Shown here: positions 18,617-26,538 of the stretch, in pieces | Position numbering within the stretch: the first letter of the stretch is position 1 | How the letters are laid out: each line of letters begins with the position of its first letter | Assembly (NCBI GenBank): GCA_035948315.1 | Contig: DASZJG010000060.1 | Coordinates: forward strand, 77,932 to 141,931 | DNA: 64,000 nucleotides | DNA from: CAJCJE01 sp035948315 | Lineage (GTDB): Bacteria; Actinomycetota; Actinomycetes; Mycobacteriales; Pseudonocardiaceae | Direction of reading: 5' to 3' | The notes under the pieces: model-generated | Told to the model about the DNA's origin: nothing | Databases searched by the model: none | The model's input: only the letters and a program-made list of their open reading frames with translations | Program-made: the position numbers and the translations under genes

Positions 18617-19135
18617 GTGCCCGTTCCTTGCCTCGGTCGGCGCACGGATGCGGTCGACTGCCGGGGGCTCGGGACAGCACTCACCAATGGATCACGCACG
18701 GTCTCCAGTCGGATCCGCCAGGCCGTGGGCATGGCGAGACAGTGAAACCTGCTTCGCATCAGACTAACCCCATAACCTCTGTGGCGGGCCTATTTCCTGA
18801 ACTGTTCACCTGGCGCGCCCAGGTTCGACAGTTGCGCTGCAGGCTATGCTCAGGGTTCACAGCTCGGCCACCACTCCCGGCAGCCTGCTCGGCTCGCGGG
18901 CGTCGTGGTCACCGCTCCGGCCCCCGGCGGCTGCTCGGCATGCCGGAGACACTCGCCGCCTGCCGGCTCCCGCCGCGCCACCGTCGCCGCGGACACCGTG
19001 GCCGGCCGTCGCCTCATTCCGGGGAGCCAGCGGCAGCAACGCACCCGGTGATCGACGTTGCGTGGGTTATGGACGGCGTGACTGCGATCTGTGGCGGCCC
19101 GGGCTACACAAGACTGTCCGATTGGGCCAGACAGC
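18617..19135. other. Intergenic region with an imperfect hairpin
   Basis: No convincing gene is seen in about 520 bases. A near-perfect dyad at 18800-18833 pairs AACTGTTCACCTGG with CCAGGTTCGACAGTT around a five-base loop with one bulge. It could be an operator or terminator for the GAF gene region. Confidence 0.4.
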
Positions 19136-19172
19136 CCGTTGTCCGGGCTGGCAGTGCCAACACGGACAACGG
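19136..19172 (-). terminator. Hairpin terminator downstream of BON gene
   Basis: Perfect outer arms CCGTTGTCCG (19136-19145) and CGGACAACGG (19163-19172) enclose a nested TGGCA-G-TGCCA stem. It begins 17 bases past the BON stop codon. Confidence 0.75.
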
Positions 19173-19188
19173 TGGGATCAGACGCGGA

Positions 19189-19854
19189 TCAGTAGTCGAC
19201 GCTCAGGTGGTCGACGACCTCGGTGACACCGGGCGCTGACCAGGACACGTTTTCCGCCTGGCGGCGCTGCGGCCAGGAATTCACGGTGCCTTCCAGCGTG
19301 ACGACGCCGGCCTTGTCCGTGTTGACGGTGATGTGCTGGCTCTCGATCTGAGCGTCGCGCATGAGCGCGGCCCTGATCGCGGTCTTGATGTTCTCGGCGG
19401 AGACGGTCGGCCGGATCGCGATGGTGTTCACGACCGCCTGAACGCCCTTCAGGTAGTCCACTGCTCGATCTGCTGCCTGCCGCTGGTAGTGCCACTGCAC
19501 CGATCCGGACAGCGTGATGACGTGGTTGTGGACGGCGACCTTCACCGTCTCGGGTACGTCGACGGCGCGCTGGATGGCGTCGCCGGCCTGCATCGCGATG
19601 TCAGTGTCCGTCACTTCGCTGAGCTGACTCTGCACGGTGATTTCCTGTGCGATGGCAGTGACTCCATGTACTCGCTCCACAGCCCTACTCGCGAGCATCT
19701 TCTCCGGGAAGCTGTCGACTTCCCCGGACAGCGTCACCGCACCGCCGTTGACGGCCACCCCGATGTGGGCGCTGTTCACGCTCGGCGTCCACTTCAGTTC
19801 CTGGACGACAGCGTCTTTGAGTTCGTTGTCTGGCCTACGCATTGTTTTGGTCAC
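19189..19854 (-). CDS. Triple BON-domain protein
   Basis: A 221-residue protein with three BON repeats, at about residues 8-75 (VNGGAVTLSGEVDSFPEKML), 85-150 (VHNHVITLSGSVQWHYQRQA) and 155-220 (DKAGVVTLEGTVNSWPQRRQ). BON domains bind membranes or other ligands and are common in osmotic and hypoxic stress proteins; the mycobacterial DosR regulon includes similar genes. No signal peptide is present. GTG at 19854 is taken as start, with ATG at 19842 possible. A decayed paralogue lies at 17583-17885. A DevR-like element lies about 40 bases upstream. Confidence 0.85.
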   Translation of the reverse strand: MTKTMRRPDNELKDAVVQELKWTPSVNSAHIGVAVNGGAVTLSGEVDSFPEKMLASRAVERVHGVTAIAQEITVQSQLSEVTDTDIAMQAGDAIQRAVDVPETVKVAVHNHVITLSGSVQWHYQRQAADRAVDYLKGVQAVVNTIAIRPTVSAENIKTAIRAALMRDAQIESQHITVNTDKAGVVTLEGTVNSWPQRRQAENVSWSAPGVTEVVDHLSVDY

Positions 19855-19857
19855 AAC

Positions 19858-20067
19858 TCAAGTTTGTCGGTTCGGCCACCGTCGCGGCAGAGCACAACGT
19901 CCTTGATGAATCGGCAATGTGCCTTTGATCGCCACCGGCTGCAGCGGGCAGGCGGGACCAGCCACTGTTACGCGGAACGCGGCGAACCGGCCAGACTCGC
20001 TGCGACCGCAAGACCGCACGACTGCGGCCGGGATATCGATATATTCATGGACAAGCCGGTCGGTCAC
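19858..20067 (-). CDS. Possible small protein, 69 aa
   Basis: The GTG at 20067 opens MTDRLVHEYIDIPAAVVRSC, an amphipathic helix of the kind seen in short three-helix actinobacterial proteins. The rest is Arg/Pro-rich and unlike a folded protein, suggesting a frameshift or chance. It lies between the USP and BON genes on the same strand. No family is recognised; it may not be expressed. Confidence 0.25.
   Translation of the reverse strand: MTDRLVHEYIDIPAAVVRSCGRSESGRFAAFRVTVAGPACPLQPVAIKGTLPIHQGRCALPRRWPNRQT
19890..19904 (-). promoter_or_regulatory. DevR-box-like element upstream of intact BON gene
   Basis: On the minus strand AAGGACGTTGTGCTC, 36-50 bases upstream of the GTG start, matches the element before the BON pseudogene in 13 of 15 bases. 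Its retention in both copies suggests it was part of the duplicated promoter. Confidence 0.4.
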
Positions 20068-20127
20068 ATCATCAAGTTGGGAACGTGTGCAGCGACACGA
20101 TCTGTCCGTCGGCCAACACCGCCCGGA

Positions 20128-20160
20128 CCGGCACAGCCGCCTCCTCAACGGCCGTGCCGG
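20128..20160 (-). terminator. Hairpin downstream of universal stress gene
   Basis: Arms CCGGCACAGCC (20128-20138) and GGCCGTGCCGG (20150-20160) pair with one mismatch around an 11-base loop. The hairpin lies 68 bases past the USP stop on the minus strand. Confidence 0.55.
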
Positions 20161-20227
20161 CCGAGGAGGTCCTCCGAGCGATCGATGTGATGGCGGTCCT
20201 ACTTTCCTGATACTGCTGGCTTGATAC

Positions 20228-21136
20228 TTATTCCGTGCCAGTGGGACGGACAATCAGGAGTGGGCAGACGGCGTGGTAGATCAGGGCCTGGCTGGTGGAA
20301 CCGAGCGCCATGCCGAGAATCCCGCCGTGCCCCCGGCTGCCGACCACCAGCAGTTGCGCGTGGGTGGCCTGGTCGAGCAGACCACGGACCGGCGGATCTC
20401 TGGTGACGACGCGTCGCACGACGACGTCTGGGTATTTCTCCTGCCAGCCAGCCAGTCGCTCGGCCAGTACTTCTTGCTCGCGGGTTTCCAGCACCCCCCA
20501 GTTGTCGATGAACTGGTGGGCGTAGGCAAATGCTCGGTCCGAGGGGAACTCGATCCAGGTATGGACGGCGATCAGATCTGCGCCACGCACAGACGCCTCG
20601 TCGAAGGCCATCGCCACCGCCGATTCGCTCGCGGGCGACCCGTCCACGCCCACCACCACAGGCCCGTCGGACCGGCCAGTGTCCTCGGCGGCATGTTCGC
20701 GGATCACCGCGACGGGGCAGTGGGCATGTGCGACCAGGGCGATCGCCGTAGATCCCACGACGATACCGGCGAAACCACCCAACCCGCGAGAACCAACGAC
20801 CATCAGTCGAGCATTGTCCGACTCCGCAATCAACATCGGCACCGGGTCCGCCATCCGCAGGTCGGTCTCGATCGTGAGATCTGGGTGCAAGTGGCGAATC
20901 GCCTTCCCGACCTCGACCAGTTGGCGCCGACCATCGTGGCCCATGGCGTCGAAGTAACTCTGCGGGATCGCGGCTCCGCTGGTGTAGGCCAGCGGGGAGA
21001 CCACGACCGCGTGCACGAGCCGCAGGGGTAGATGGCGTGCGGCAGCTTCATCGGCCGCCCACAGCGCGGCTTCGCGGGCCGAATCGGATCCGTCGACGCC
21101 CACCACGATCGGCCGGCCAACAAGGTTACTGGTCAT
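20228..21136 (-). CDS. Universal stress protein with two USP domains
   Basis: A 302-residue tandem USP protein. Domain 1 (residues 8-145) starts PIVVGVDGSDSAREAALWA and ends VVGSRGLGGFAGIVVGSTA. Domain 2 (about 160-298) starts PVVVGVDGSPASESAVAMA and ends VVGSRGHGGILGMALGSTS. Both carry the G-2X-G-9X-G-S/T ATP-binding motif. Tandem USPs are hallmark members of actinobacterial dormancy regulons and regulate growth arrest. The gene starts 26 bases after the CBS-BON stop, so they probably share a transcript. Confidence 0.93.
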   Translation of the reverse strand: MTSNLVGRPIVVGVDGSDSAREAALWAADEAAARHLPLRLVHAVVVSPLAYTSGAAIPQSYFDAMGHDGRRQLVEVGKAIRHLHPDLTIETDLRMADPVPMLIAESDNARLMVVGSRGLGGFAGIVVGSTAIALVAHAHCPVAVIREHAAEDTGRSDGPVVVGVDGSPASESAVAMAFDEASVRGADLIAVHTWIEFPSDRAFAYAHQFIDNWGVLETREQEVLAERLAGWQEKYPDVVVRRVVTRDPPVRGLLDQATHAQLLVVGSRGHGGILGMALGSTSQALIYHAVCPLLIVRPTGTE

Positions 21137-21162
21137 CGTGCGACTCCTCGGTGTTGTTGCGG

Positions 21163-21864
21163 TTAGTTCGTTGTCGCAGGTATGTCCTGTTGGTGTCGGC
21201 CCGGCGCAGGTGATCCGGCAGTCGCGTGCGAACTTGGGCGCGACGCCGGGTGGCTGGCTACCTGTACCGCGGTCACGCCGGGTACCGCTTCGGCAAGCAC
21301 CTCGGCGATGTGGCGATCGCTAGCGTTGTCGAACTCGTCGAGGATGGCGACAGAGCCGTCGTGCACGCGTACGGTCCACCGGTACGATCCGCCGCAATAT
21401 GCCAACCGGTTTCGCACATCGCGGGCGATGTCGTCATCGTCGCGCGCCAGTGTCTGCACCAGATCTCGCCTGGTGACAACGCCGACCACGCGAGCCTCCT
21501 GCAGGATCGGCATGCTGCGTACTCGGCCGGTCAGCATCGTCGTGACCAGGTCAACGACATCGGTGTTGGCGTTCATGCCGATCACGTTGGTCGTCATCAC
21601 CGCTCCTACTGTTACGGCGGCTGCCTGTCGCGCATCGCCCAGGCCGGCGACATCGTCCTCGTTCGGGTTGTGGTAGCGCGGATCGCGGGGAAACCGGTCC
21701 CGTACCACGTCGGCTTCGGTGATGATGCCGACCAGGCCATCGTTGTGGTCCAAGACTGGCAACGCGGTGAACCCATGAGACGCCAACAGGCACGCCGCCT
21801 CCTTCACGGTGGTCTCTGACCGCACCGTCACAACCGGGCTACTCATGATGTCCCGAGCTTGCAT
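21163..21864 (-). CDS. CBS-pair protein with C-terminal BON-like domain
   Basis: A 233-residue protein. ATG at 21864 begins MQARDIMSSPVVTVRSETTV; an in-frame upstream extension lacks a family match. Two CBS motifs are seen: residues 5-60 with HGFTALPVLDHNDGLVGIIT, and about 85-140 with RVRSMPILQEARVVGVVTRR. A BON-like domain follows near 155-210 (GSYRWTVRVHDGSVAILDEF). CBS pairs bind adenine nucleotides and sense energy charge. First gene of the operon with the USP, and divergent from the DoxX gene. Confidence 0.88.
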   Translation of the reverse strand: MQARDIMSSPVVTVRSETTVKEAACLLASHGFTALPVLDHNDGLVGIITEADVVRDRFPRDPRYHNPNEDDVAGLGDARQAAAVTVGAVMTTNVIGMNANTDVVDLVTTMLTGRVRSMPILQEARVVGVVTRRDLVQTLARDDDDIARDVRNRLAYCGGSYRWTVRVHDGSVAILDEFDNASDRHIAEVLAEAVPGVTAVQVASHPASRPSSHATAGSPAPGRHQQDIPATTN

Positions 21865-21927
21865 CACAGACCTACCTTCACCATCGGATGACACCGACGC
21901 TAAGCGCCGAACAGGCAGCGGCGCTGC

Positions 21928-21938
21928 GGCCATTGGTC
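21928..21938. promoter_or_regulatory. Candidate DevR-box-like site in divergent CBS-USP/DoxX promoter
   Basis: GGCCATTGGTC lies 64-74 bases upstream of the CBS-BON start, in the 278-base gap shared with DoxX. It fits the GG-N-C-ATTG-GTC pattern found before other genes of the island. No experimental motif from this organism is known to me. Confidence 0.35.
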
Positions 21939-22142
21939 ATCACCGGCCGGGACCTCCGACTCCACGCCGGGCACCAATCCGCACGCTGGCGGCGTCGCTA
22001 CTCAACGGTGCCGCGATCGGGATAAGCACTTCGTCATGTCGACCAAGGAGAGAAGTCATCGCGGGAAAGGAACTTCGGCACCTGCGTAACAGGTATCGAC
22101 CGGCGAATACTTCAATCATCAAACAGGAAAAGGAGGCGCATC

Positions 22143-22763
22143 ATGTCCATCCAGGACCGCGCTCCGGCAACGATCACCACCGAGTTCCTTCCGAAGAAGG
22201 TCACCGAGACCACCCCGCCCAGCAACACCAGAACCCGGCGTACGGTCACCGTTCGCGCACCGGTGCTGGCGGTGCTGCGCATCGTGATGGGCCTGACGTT
22301 CCTCTGGGCCTTCCTCGACAAGATGTTCGGCCTCGGCTACTCCACCAGCACCGCCCAAGCCTGGATCAACGGCGGATCGCCGACCAAGGGGTTCCTGGCC
22401 AACGTGCACGTCGGCCCATTGCAATCAGTACTGCGAGCGTGGGCCGGCACCGGCTGGGCCGACTGGCTGTTCATGCTCGCCCTGCTCGGCATCGGCCTGG
22501 CCCTGCTCTTCGGCGTCGGCATGCGCCTGACCGCCACCGCCGCGACCGTGTTGCTGGCCTTCATGTGGTTCGCCGAATGGCCGCTGGCCAGAGTCACGTC
22601 CACCGGCACCGCGACCGTGTCGAGCAACCCGCTGATCGACTACCACGTCGTCTACATCGTGGTCGTCATCGCACTGGCCGTCTACGCAGCCGGCGACACC
22701 TGGGGCCTCGGCCGGCAGTGGGCAAAGCTCAACCTCGTCCGACGCAACCGCTGGCTGCGCTGA
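22143..22763 (+). CDS. DoxX-family membrane protein
   Basis: A 206-residue integral membrane protein with about four to five helices (VLAVLRIVMGLTFLWAFLDK, WLFMLALLGIGLALLFGVGM, AATVLLAFMWFAEWPLA, VVYIVVVIALAVYAAGD) after a 40-residue hydrophilic N-terminus. It resembles DoxX/DoxD proteins, some of which are thiosulfate:quinone oxidoreductase subunits or redox-stress membrane partners. ATG at 22143 follows AAAGGAGG. It is divergent from the CBS-USP operon and followed by a second CBS-BON gene, consistent with a respiratory or redox role during oxygen limitation. Activity is unproven. Confidence 0.85.
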   Translation: MSIQDRAPATITTEFLPKKVTETTPPSNTRTRRTVTVRAPVLAVLRIVMGLTFLWAFLDKMFGLGYSTSTAQAWINGGSPTKGFLANVHVGPLQSVLRAWAGTGWADWLFMLALLGIGLALLFGVGMRLTATAATVLLAFMWFAEWPLARVTSTGTATVSSNPLIDYHVVYIVVVIALAVYAAGDTWGLGRQWAKLNLVRRNRWLR

Positions 22764-22807
22764 CCCACAAAGACCGTTCGACCGAAACAATTCGGTTCGG
22801 CGTGCTG

Positions 22808-22821
22808 GCGCCATCGGTGTC
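22808..22821. promoter_or_regulatory. Dyad before CBS-BON gene
   Basis: GCGCC-ATCG-GTGTC, 32-45 bases upstream of the GTG at 22853, has the same layout as the candidate DevR-like sites. It also sits inside a GTGCTG/CAGCAC hairpin (22802-22825) that could instead end the DoxX transcript. Confidence 0.25.
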
Positions 22822-22852
22822 AGCACACCGCGCCATATGACAGGAGCTCATC

Positions 22853-23545
22853 GTGGACAGCACAACGGTCGCAGACGTCATGACCCGAAACGTCGTCACC
22901 GTCGGACCGAAGACACCGTTCAAGGACATCGTCGAGATCCTCGCCGACGCCGGCATCAGCGCGGTGCCGGTACTCGACCCGAACGGCACCGTACTCGGCG
23001 TCGTGTCCGAGGCCGACCTGCTGTGCAGGCAGGAACATCGAGATGACCTCGACGAGCACCATTCGCCACTGTTCTCCAGACACCACGCCCGTGACCAGCG
23101 GCGCAAGTCCGCCGCCCTGACTGCGGCCGATCTGATGACCGCACCAGCGCTGACCATCACCGCCACGGCACTCCTACACGTTGCGGCCCGCGTACTCGCG
23201 CGAGCCGACGTCCGTCGACTCTTCGTGGTCGATGGACGTCAGTTGATCGGCGTGCTATCCCGCCGCGACCTGCTCAAGACGTTCCTCACGACAGATCAGG
23301 AGCTTCGCGCGACCATCGATCGCGAGGTCTTCGACCGCGTCCTGCACGCCAACCCCGACAACGTACTGGCGACCGTGGAACACGGCGTCGTCTTGCTGAT
23401 CGGCCGGCTGGAATACGAGGGCGACGTGACCATTGCGTTGCGGCTGACCAAGGCGATCCAGGGCACGGTCGACGTGAAGAACCGACTCGACTACACCTGG
23501 AACGGCGATCGCCCACCGCTCAAGGCCGCCGCCCTGCCCTCGTGA
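22853..23545 (+). CDS. CBS-pair protein with C-terminal BON domain
   Basis: A 230-residue protein. GTG at 22853 follows AGGAG. CBS 1 near residues 5-60 (MTRNVVTVGPKTPFKDIVEI, ISAVPVLDPNGTVLGVVSEA), CBS 2 near 95-150 (DLMTAPALTITATALLHVAA, RRLFVVDGRQLIGVLSRRDL) and a BON domain from about 160 (VLATVEHGVVLLIGRLEYEG). A His/Arg-rich linker separates the CBS repeats. It probably senses adenylate charge. It is one of three CBS-BON paralogues in the island (21163, 22853, 25468) and is the best preserved of the plus-strand ones. Confidence 0.88.
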   Translation: MDSTTVADVMTRNVVTVGPKTPFKDIVEILADAGISAVPVLDPNGTVLGVVSEADLLCRQEHRDDLDEHHSPLFSRHHARDQRRKSAALTAADLMTAPALTITATALLHVAARVLARADVRRLFVVDGRQLIGVLSRRDLLKTFLTTDQELRATIDREVFDRVLHANPDNVLATVEHGVVLLIGRLEYEGDVTIALRLTKAIQGTVDVKNRLDYTWNGDRPPLKAAALPS

Positions 23546-23719
23546 TCAACCATCACGACCTCACGGCGAGCACGACTTCCCATCGAAGGCCGCCGATGCC
23601 CACCCACGGGGCGACACTCATCGCGGTTCACCGGTGCGTGCCGGTCGTCGGTGAGCCGTGACGTAGTTTGGCACCGCCCCGGGCCCCCGGCGACGCTCTG
23701 TCCTGCTAGCTGCCGGTGG

Positions 23720-24214
23720 ATGATGCCAGCGTGGGCTCGCGTGTTCGTACGTATCGTGTGGGCGACGCTGGCTGTTGCCGTGTTCGTTGTCAGCGCCATC
23801 GGCGCTCTGGTGATGCCGCTCAGCCTGATGATCACCTGGATCTTCTTCGGGTCGGCGATCGGCTCGACAGTAGCGAAAGGGTTGCTCCCCAAGAACATCC
23901 TCGCCCGCCCTTCGATACAGCAACTGGTCGTGCGAGGTGAACCCAGCATCTGGGCTGGAACGGTCGCCGCGCGGGATCGGCAACATCTGCGCCACCTTTC
24001 GGCAGGTCATGATGAAAGGCAGTGTCGAAGCACGCCATCTGGGGGGAGACCGGGAACCCTGCGGTGGGATGCCTCGGTCAGCAGGATTTCCTGCGTCAGG
24101 CGTTGGGGCTGCTGTAGTTCCGGCCGGCTTGGACCACCCGATGCCCCACCGCGGTCAGTGGCTCGCGACCGGTGCGCGGCTCGACCCATCAACGCCTTCA
24201 CCGCCGCGGCATGA
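23720..24214 (+). CDS. Small membrane protein, uncertain 3' half
   Basis: From the ATG at 23720 the first 60 residues form two hydrophobic helices (IVWATLAVAVFVVSAIGALV and LSLMITWIFFGSAIGSTVAK) and a short tail. After about residue 75 the frame runs antisense through an acetate kinase remnant and is Arg/Ser-rich, so the natural C-terminus has probably been lost. Family not recognised. The membrane half is plausible; the full ORF is not. Confidence 0.35.
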   Translation: MMPAWARVFVRIVWATLAVAVFVVSAIGALVMPLSLMITWIFFGSAIGSTVAKGLLPKNILARPSIQQLVVRGEPSIWAGTVAARDRQHLRHLSAGHDERQCRSTPSGGRPGTLRWDASVSRISCVRRWGCCSSGRLGPPDAPPRSVARDRCAARPINAFTAAA

Positions 24215-24310
24215 TCCTGTGCCGTGAGCGACCACGAGACGTCCTCGGCCGGGTCCACCCCGGTCACCGCGAACGTGGCGTTGGGCCGGCCGATCCCGTC
24301 GATCTCGAAG
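23968..24310 (-). pseudogene. Acetate kinase remnant
   Basis: Read across three minus-strand frames the segment spells acetate kinase: EIDGIGRPNATFAVTGVDPA, then EPRTGREPLTAVGHRVVQAG, then MACFDTAFHHDLPK and KVAQMLPIPR. These cover the regions of HRVVHGG and FDTAFH in the intact enzyme at 10998-12245. The N-terminal nucleotide site and the C-terminal half are absent, and frameshifts plus an internal deletion separate the pieces. It is a non-functional second acetate kinase of a different subfamily from the intact one, judged by its distinct sequence. Confidence 0.75.
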
Positions 24311-24828
24311 GACCGTGATCAGATGAATCCGAGCGGTGATGAACAGCGACGAATCGGCGATGTTCGACCAGCCGCGACGTACCACGCGCATCCTGCGAAA
24401 GACCCATCGGAATCTCCTCGGCACCGTCAGAATAGCGGCCACAGGGCTCCAGTGCGGCGGTAATCTCCACTACTCACCACTATTTCCGTGCGGCCAATGG
24501 ATTCCCTGTCCGATCAGAAGACCAAATGTCACCCCACCCGCACGCAGGCCGCGTACACTGGACGAGGAGGAAGTCAGTTGATCTCGAATCGAGCCAGTCA
24601 TGGACCCCGATTTTCCGCGCGAGAAATGGGCAACGACAATTACCTTCTGAATAAGAGTCGTCGATCCGCAGGTGTTTGATAATATTCTGGCAAGCGGCTG
24701 GACGAATCGGGCACTCTCGGATGGGTTTGTTCGAATATCACCGAAATCGTGATCTTGGTACTCTGGTGGTTGGTGTTCTGATGAGCTGGCCGGTCGGTCG
24801 GTGATAGGTGTCCAGCAAGGAGGTGCCC
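24311..24828. other. Long AT-richer leader upstream of devR
   Basis: About 500 bases without a convincing gene. Base composition drops towards AT between about 24590 and 24770, as expected for promoter DNA. No perfect DosR box was seen. The ribosome site AGGAGG at 24819-24824 decides the devR start. Confidence 0.45.
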
Positions 24829-25479
24829 GTGCTCAAGGTTTTCCTGGTGGACGACCACGAGGTCGTCCGACGAGGGGTGGCCGAGCTGATCGACGCCGAG
24901 GAGGACCTGACCGTGATCGGACAGGCATCCACTGTGTCCGAAGCACTCGCCAGAGTGCCAGCACTACGACCGGACGTGGCCGTGCTGGACATGCGGTTGC
25001 CCGACGGAAACGGGGTCGAACTGTGCCGCGACCTGCGCTCGACGATGCCCGAGCTGAACTGCCTGATCCTTACCTCCTACACCGATGAGCAAGCCATGCT
25101 CGACGCCATTCTCGCCGGCGCGGGCGGCTACGTCATCAAGGACATCAAGGGGATGGAGCTGGTCTCGGCAATCCGCACAGTGGGCTCCGGCCGGTCATTG
25201 CTGGACAACCGCGCCGCCGCAGCACTGATGAACCGGCTGCGGGCGAATGTGGACAAACCTGGGCCGTTGGCCGGACTGACTGAACAAGAGCGCGTCCTGC
25301 TGAACCTTCTCGGCGAAGGACTGACCAACCGGCAGGTCGCCGAACGGATGTTCCTCGCCGAGAAAACGGTCAAGAACTACGTCTCCCGACTGCTGACCAA
25401 ACTGGGGATGGAACGCCGAACTCAGGCCGCGATTCTGGCCACTGAACTCCGGGACAAGGTAGGCCGGTCAGCAGATTGA
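24829..25479 (+). CDS. devR: DevR/DosR dormancy response regulator (NarL/LuxR type)
   Basis: A 216-residue regulator with striking similarity to M. tuberculosis DosR, even in residue numbering as I recall it. Receiver domain: acidic pair D8-D9 in VFLVDDHEVVRRG, phosphoacceptor D54 (VAVLDMRLPDGNG), T82 and K104 (GGYVIKDIKGMEL). The LuxR HTH near residues 150-210 has K179, K182 and N183 (MFLAEKTVKNYVSRLLTKLG) and T198/T205. GTG at 24829 follows AGGAGG; an upstream GTG at 24808 lies before that site. It should activate dormancy genes under hypoxia or NO. Its expected sensor kinase downstream is a pseudogene. Confidence 0.95.
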   Translation: MLKVFLVDDHEVVRRGVAELIDAEEDLTVIGQASTVSEALARVPALRPDVAVLDMRLPDGNGVELCRDLRSTMPELNCLILTSYTDEQAMLDAILAGAGGYVIKDIKGMELVSAIRTVGSGRSLLDNRAAAALMNRLRANVDKPGPLAGLTEQERVLLNLLGEGLTNRQVAERMFLAEKTVKNYVSRLLTKLGMERRTQAAILATELRDKVGRSAD

Positions 25480-26283
25480 ACCGGCTGCGTCAATCTGTCC
25501 ACCATGGACGACAGAGCGATTGCCCAACCGTCGGCGGACCTGGCTGCCGACTGGGTTGGCCCGGGTCAGTGCTCTGGCCGCATATGATGCAGGATCCTGA
25601 GGTTCTGCGGCTGGGTGCCATCGCTGACATGCGTGTCGTCCATCGTGAAGGTGAGTTGATCGGGTGACGGCCACGACACCATCGACGGACCGGGTCAGGT
25701 GTATCGCCATCGGCACCATGCTGCGACGTTCCAGTTGGCCGCGCAGGGTCACTGCGCCGTCCCGCACCTCGATGCTGACCGTGCGGGGATCGACGGACAG
25801 TGCGCGGACCAGCACCTCTTCGCCGATCTCGGCATGGATGTCGTCATCAGAGCGGACGAAGACCTGGACCAGATCGTGCCGGCTGACGATTCCAACGAGA
25901 TGGTCGGATGCGTCCACCACCGGCAGCCGTTTGACATTGTGGTCAGTCAGCAGCCTGGCCGCAACACCGATGTTCGCGTCAACATCAACAGTGATCGCCG
26001 GAGTGGTCATCACGTCCTCGGCCACCGTACCGGTTGCCTTCAGCCACATCCTGCGCCGAGTCCGCGCCCACCACGGTGGCCGGTCTACGGCCACGCTGAG
26101 TTCGTATTTGCGCAACAGGTCCACTTCGGACACCACACCCAGTACCGTGTCCGTCGCACCGAGTACCGGCACGGCGCTGATGTGATGTGTGCTCAGCAGC
26201 TCGGCGATGCTGCGGAACGGAGTTCGCACTCGGACCGATACGACGTCCTGCGTCATCACGTTGCCGACGCTGCGGTGCTTCAT
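25468..26283 (-). CDS. CBS-BON protein with 3' frameshift
   Basis: ATG at 26283 follows AAGGAGAA and starts MKHRSVGNVMTQDVVSVRVR. CBS 1 (HHISAVPVLGATDTVLGVVS), CBS 2 (NVKRLPVVDASDHLVGIVSR) and a BON domain (VSIEVRDGAVTLRGQLERRS) are intact to about residue 207. There one extra C in CCC (25662-25664 on the plus strand) shifts the frame. In the other frame the sequence reads DQLTFTMDDTHVSDG and stops at 25566, the usual BON ending. As it stands, the ORF runs on with an Arg-rich tail and overlaps the devR 3' end by 12 bases. The protein is probably still functional for CBS binding. Confidence 0.8.
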   Translation of the reverse strand: MKHRSVGNVMTQDVVSVRVRTPFRSIAELLSTHHISAVPVLGATDTVLGVVSEVDLLRKYELSVAVDRPPWWARTRRRMWLKATGTVAEDVMTTPAITVDVDANIGVAARLLTDHNVKRLPVVDASDHLVGIVSRHDLVQVFVRSDDDIHAEIGEEVLVRALSVDPRTVSIEVRDGAVTLRGQLERRSMVPMAIHLTRSVDGVVAVTRSTHLHDGRHACQRWHPAAEPQDPASYAARALTRANPVGSQVRRRLGNRSVVHGGQIDAAGSIC

Positions 26284-26342
26284 GACAGTTCTCCTTCGCA
26301 TCCGAGCTGGATCTACGGCGAACCGCCGGTCGACCACCGCGA

Positions 26343-26358
26343 CTGTCCAATTCGACAG
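26343..26358. promoter_or_regulatory. Palindrome upstream of CBS-BON gene
   Basis: CTGTCCAATTCGACAG lies 60-75 bases upstream of the ATG at 26283, with 5-base arms around an AATT core. It is a possible operator; the binding protein is unknown. Confidence 0.35.
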
Positions 26359-26538
26359 CGTGGGTATGGCCAAATATCGGTTTGTGCCACGTCAGTACTC
26401 GGCTGCCGCCACACACTTCAGACTGTGTGTTGTCCCCATCGTCGGCCGCGATGACCGACCGGCCAAGAGTCGGAAGGCCCCGATCCGAAGGACAATTCGC
26501 AATCACGCAATATGGCCCGACACCATCAGGAACGTGGT

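Noticed and set aside
18598..19239. Open frames in the gap upstream of the GAF gene
   Set aside because: They have random Arg/Pro/Ala composition with no motif, and the hairpins there explain the sequence better.
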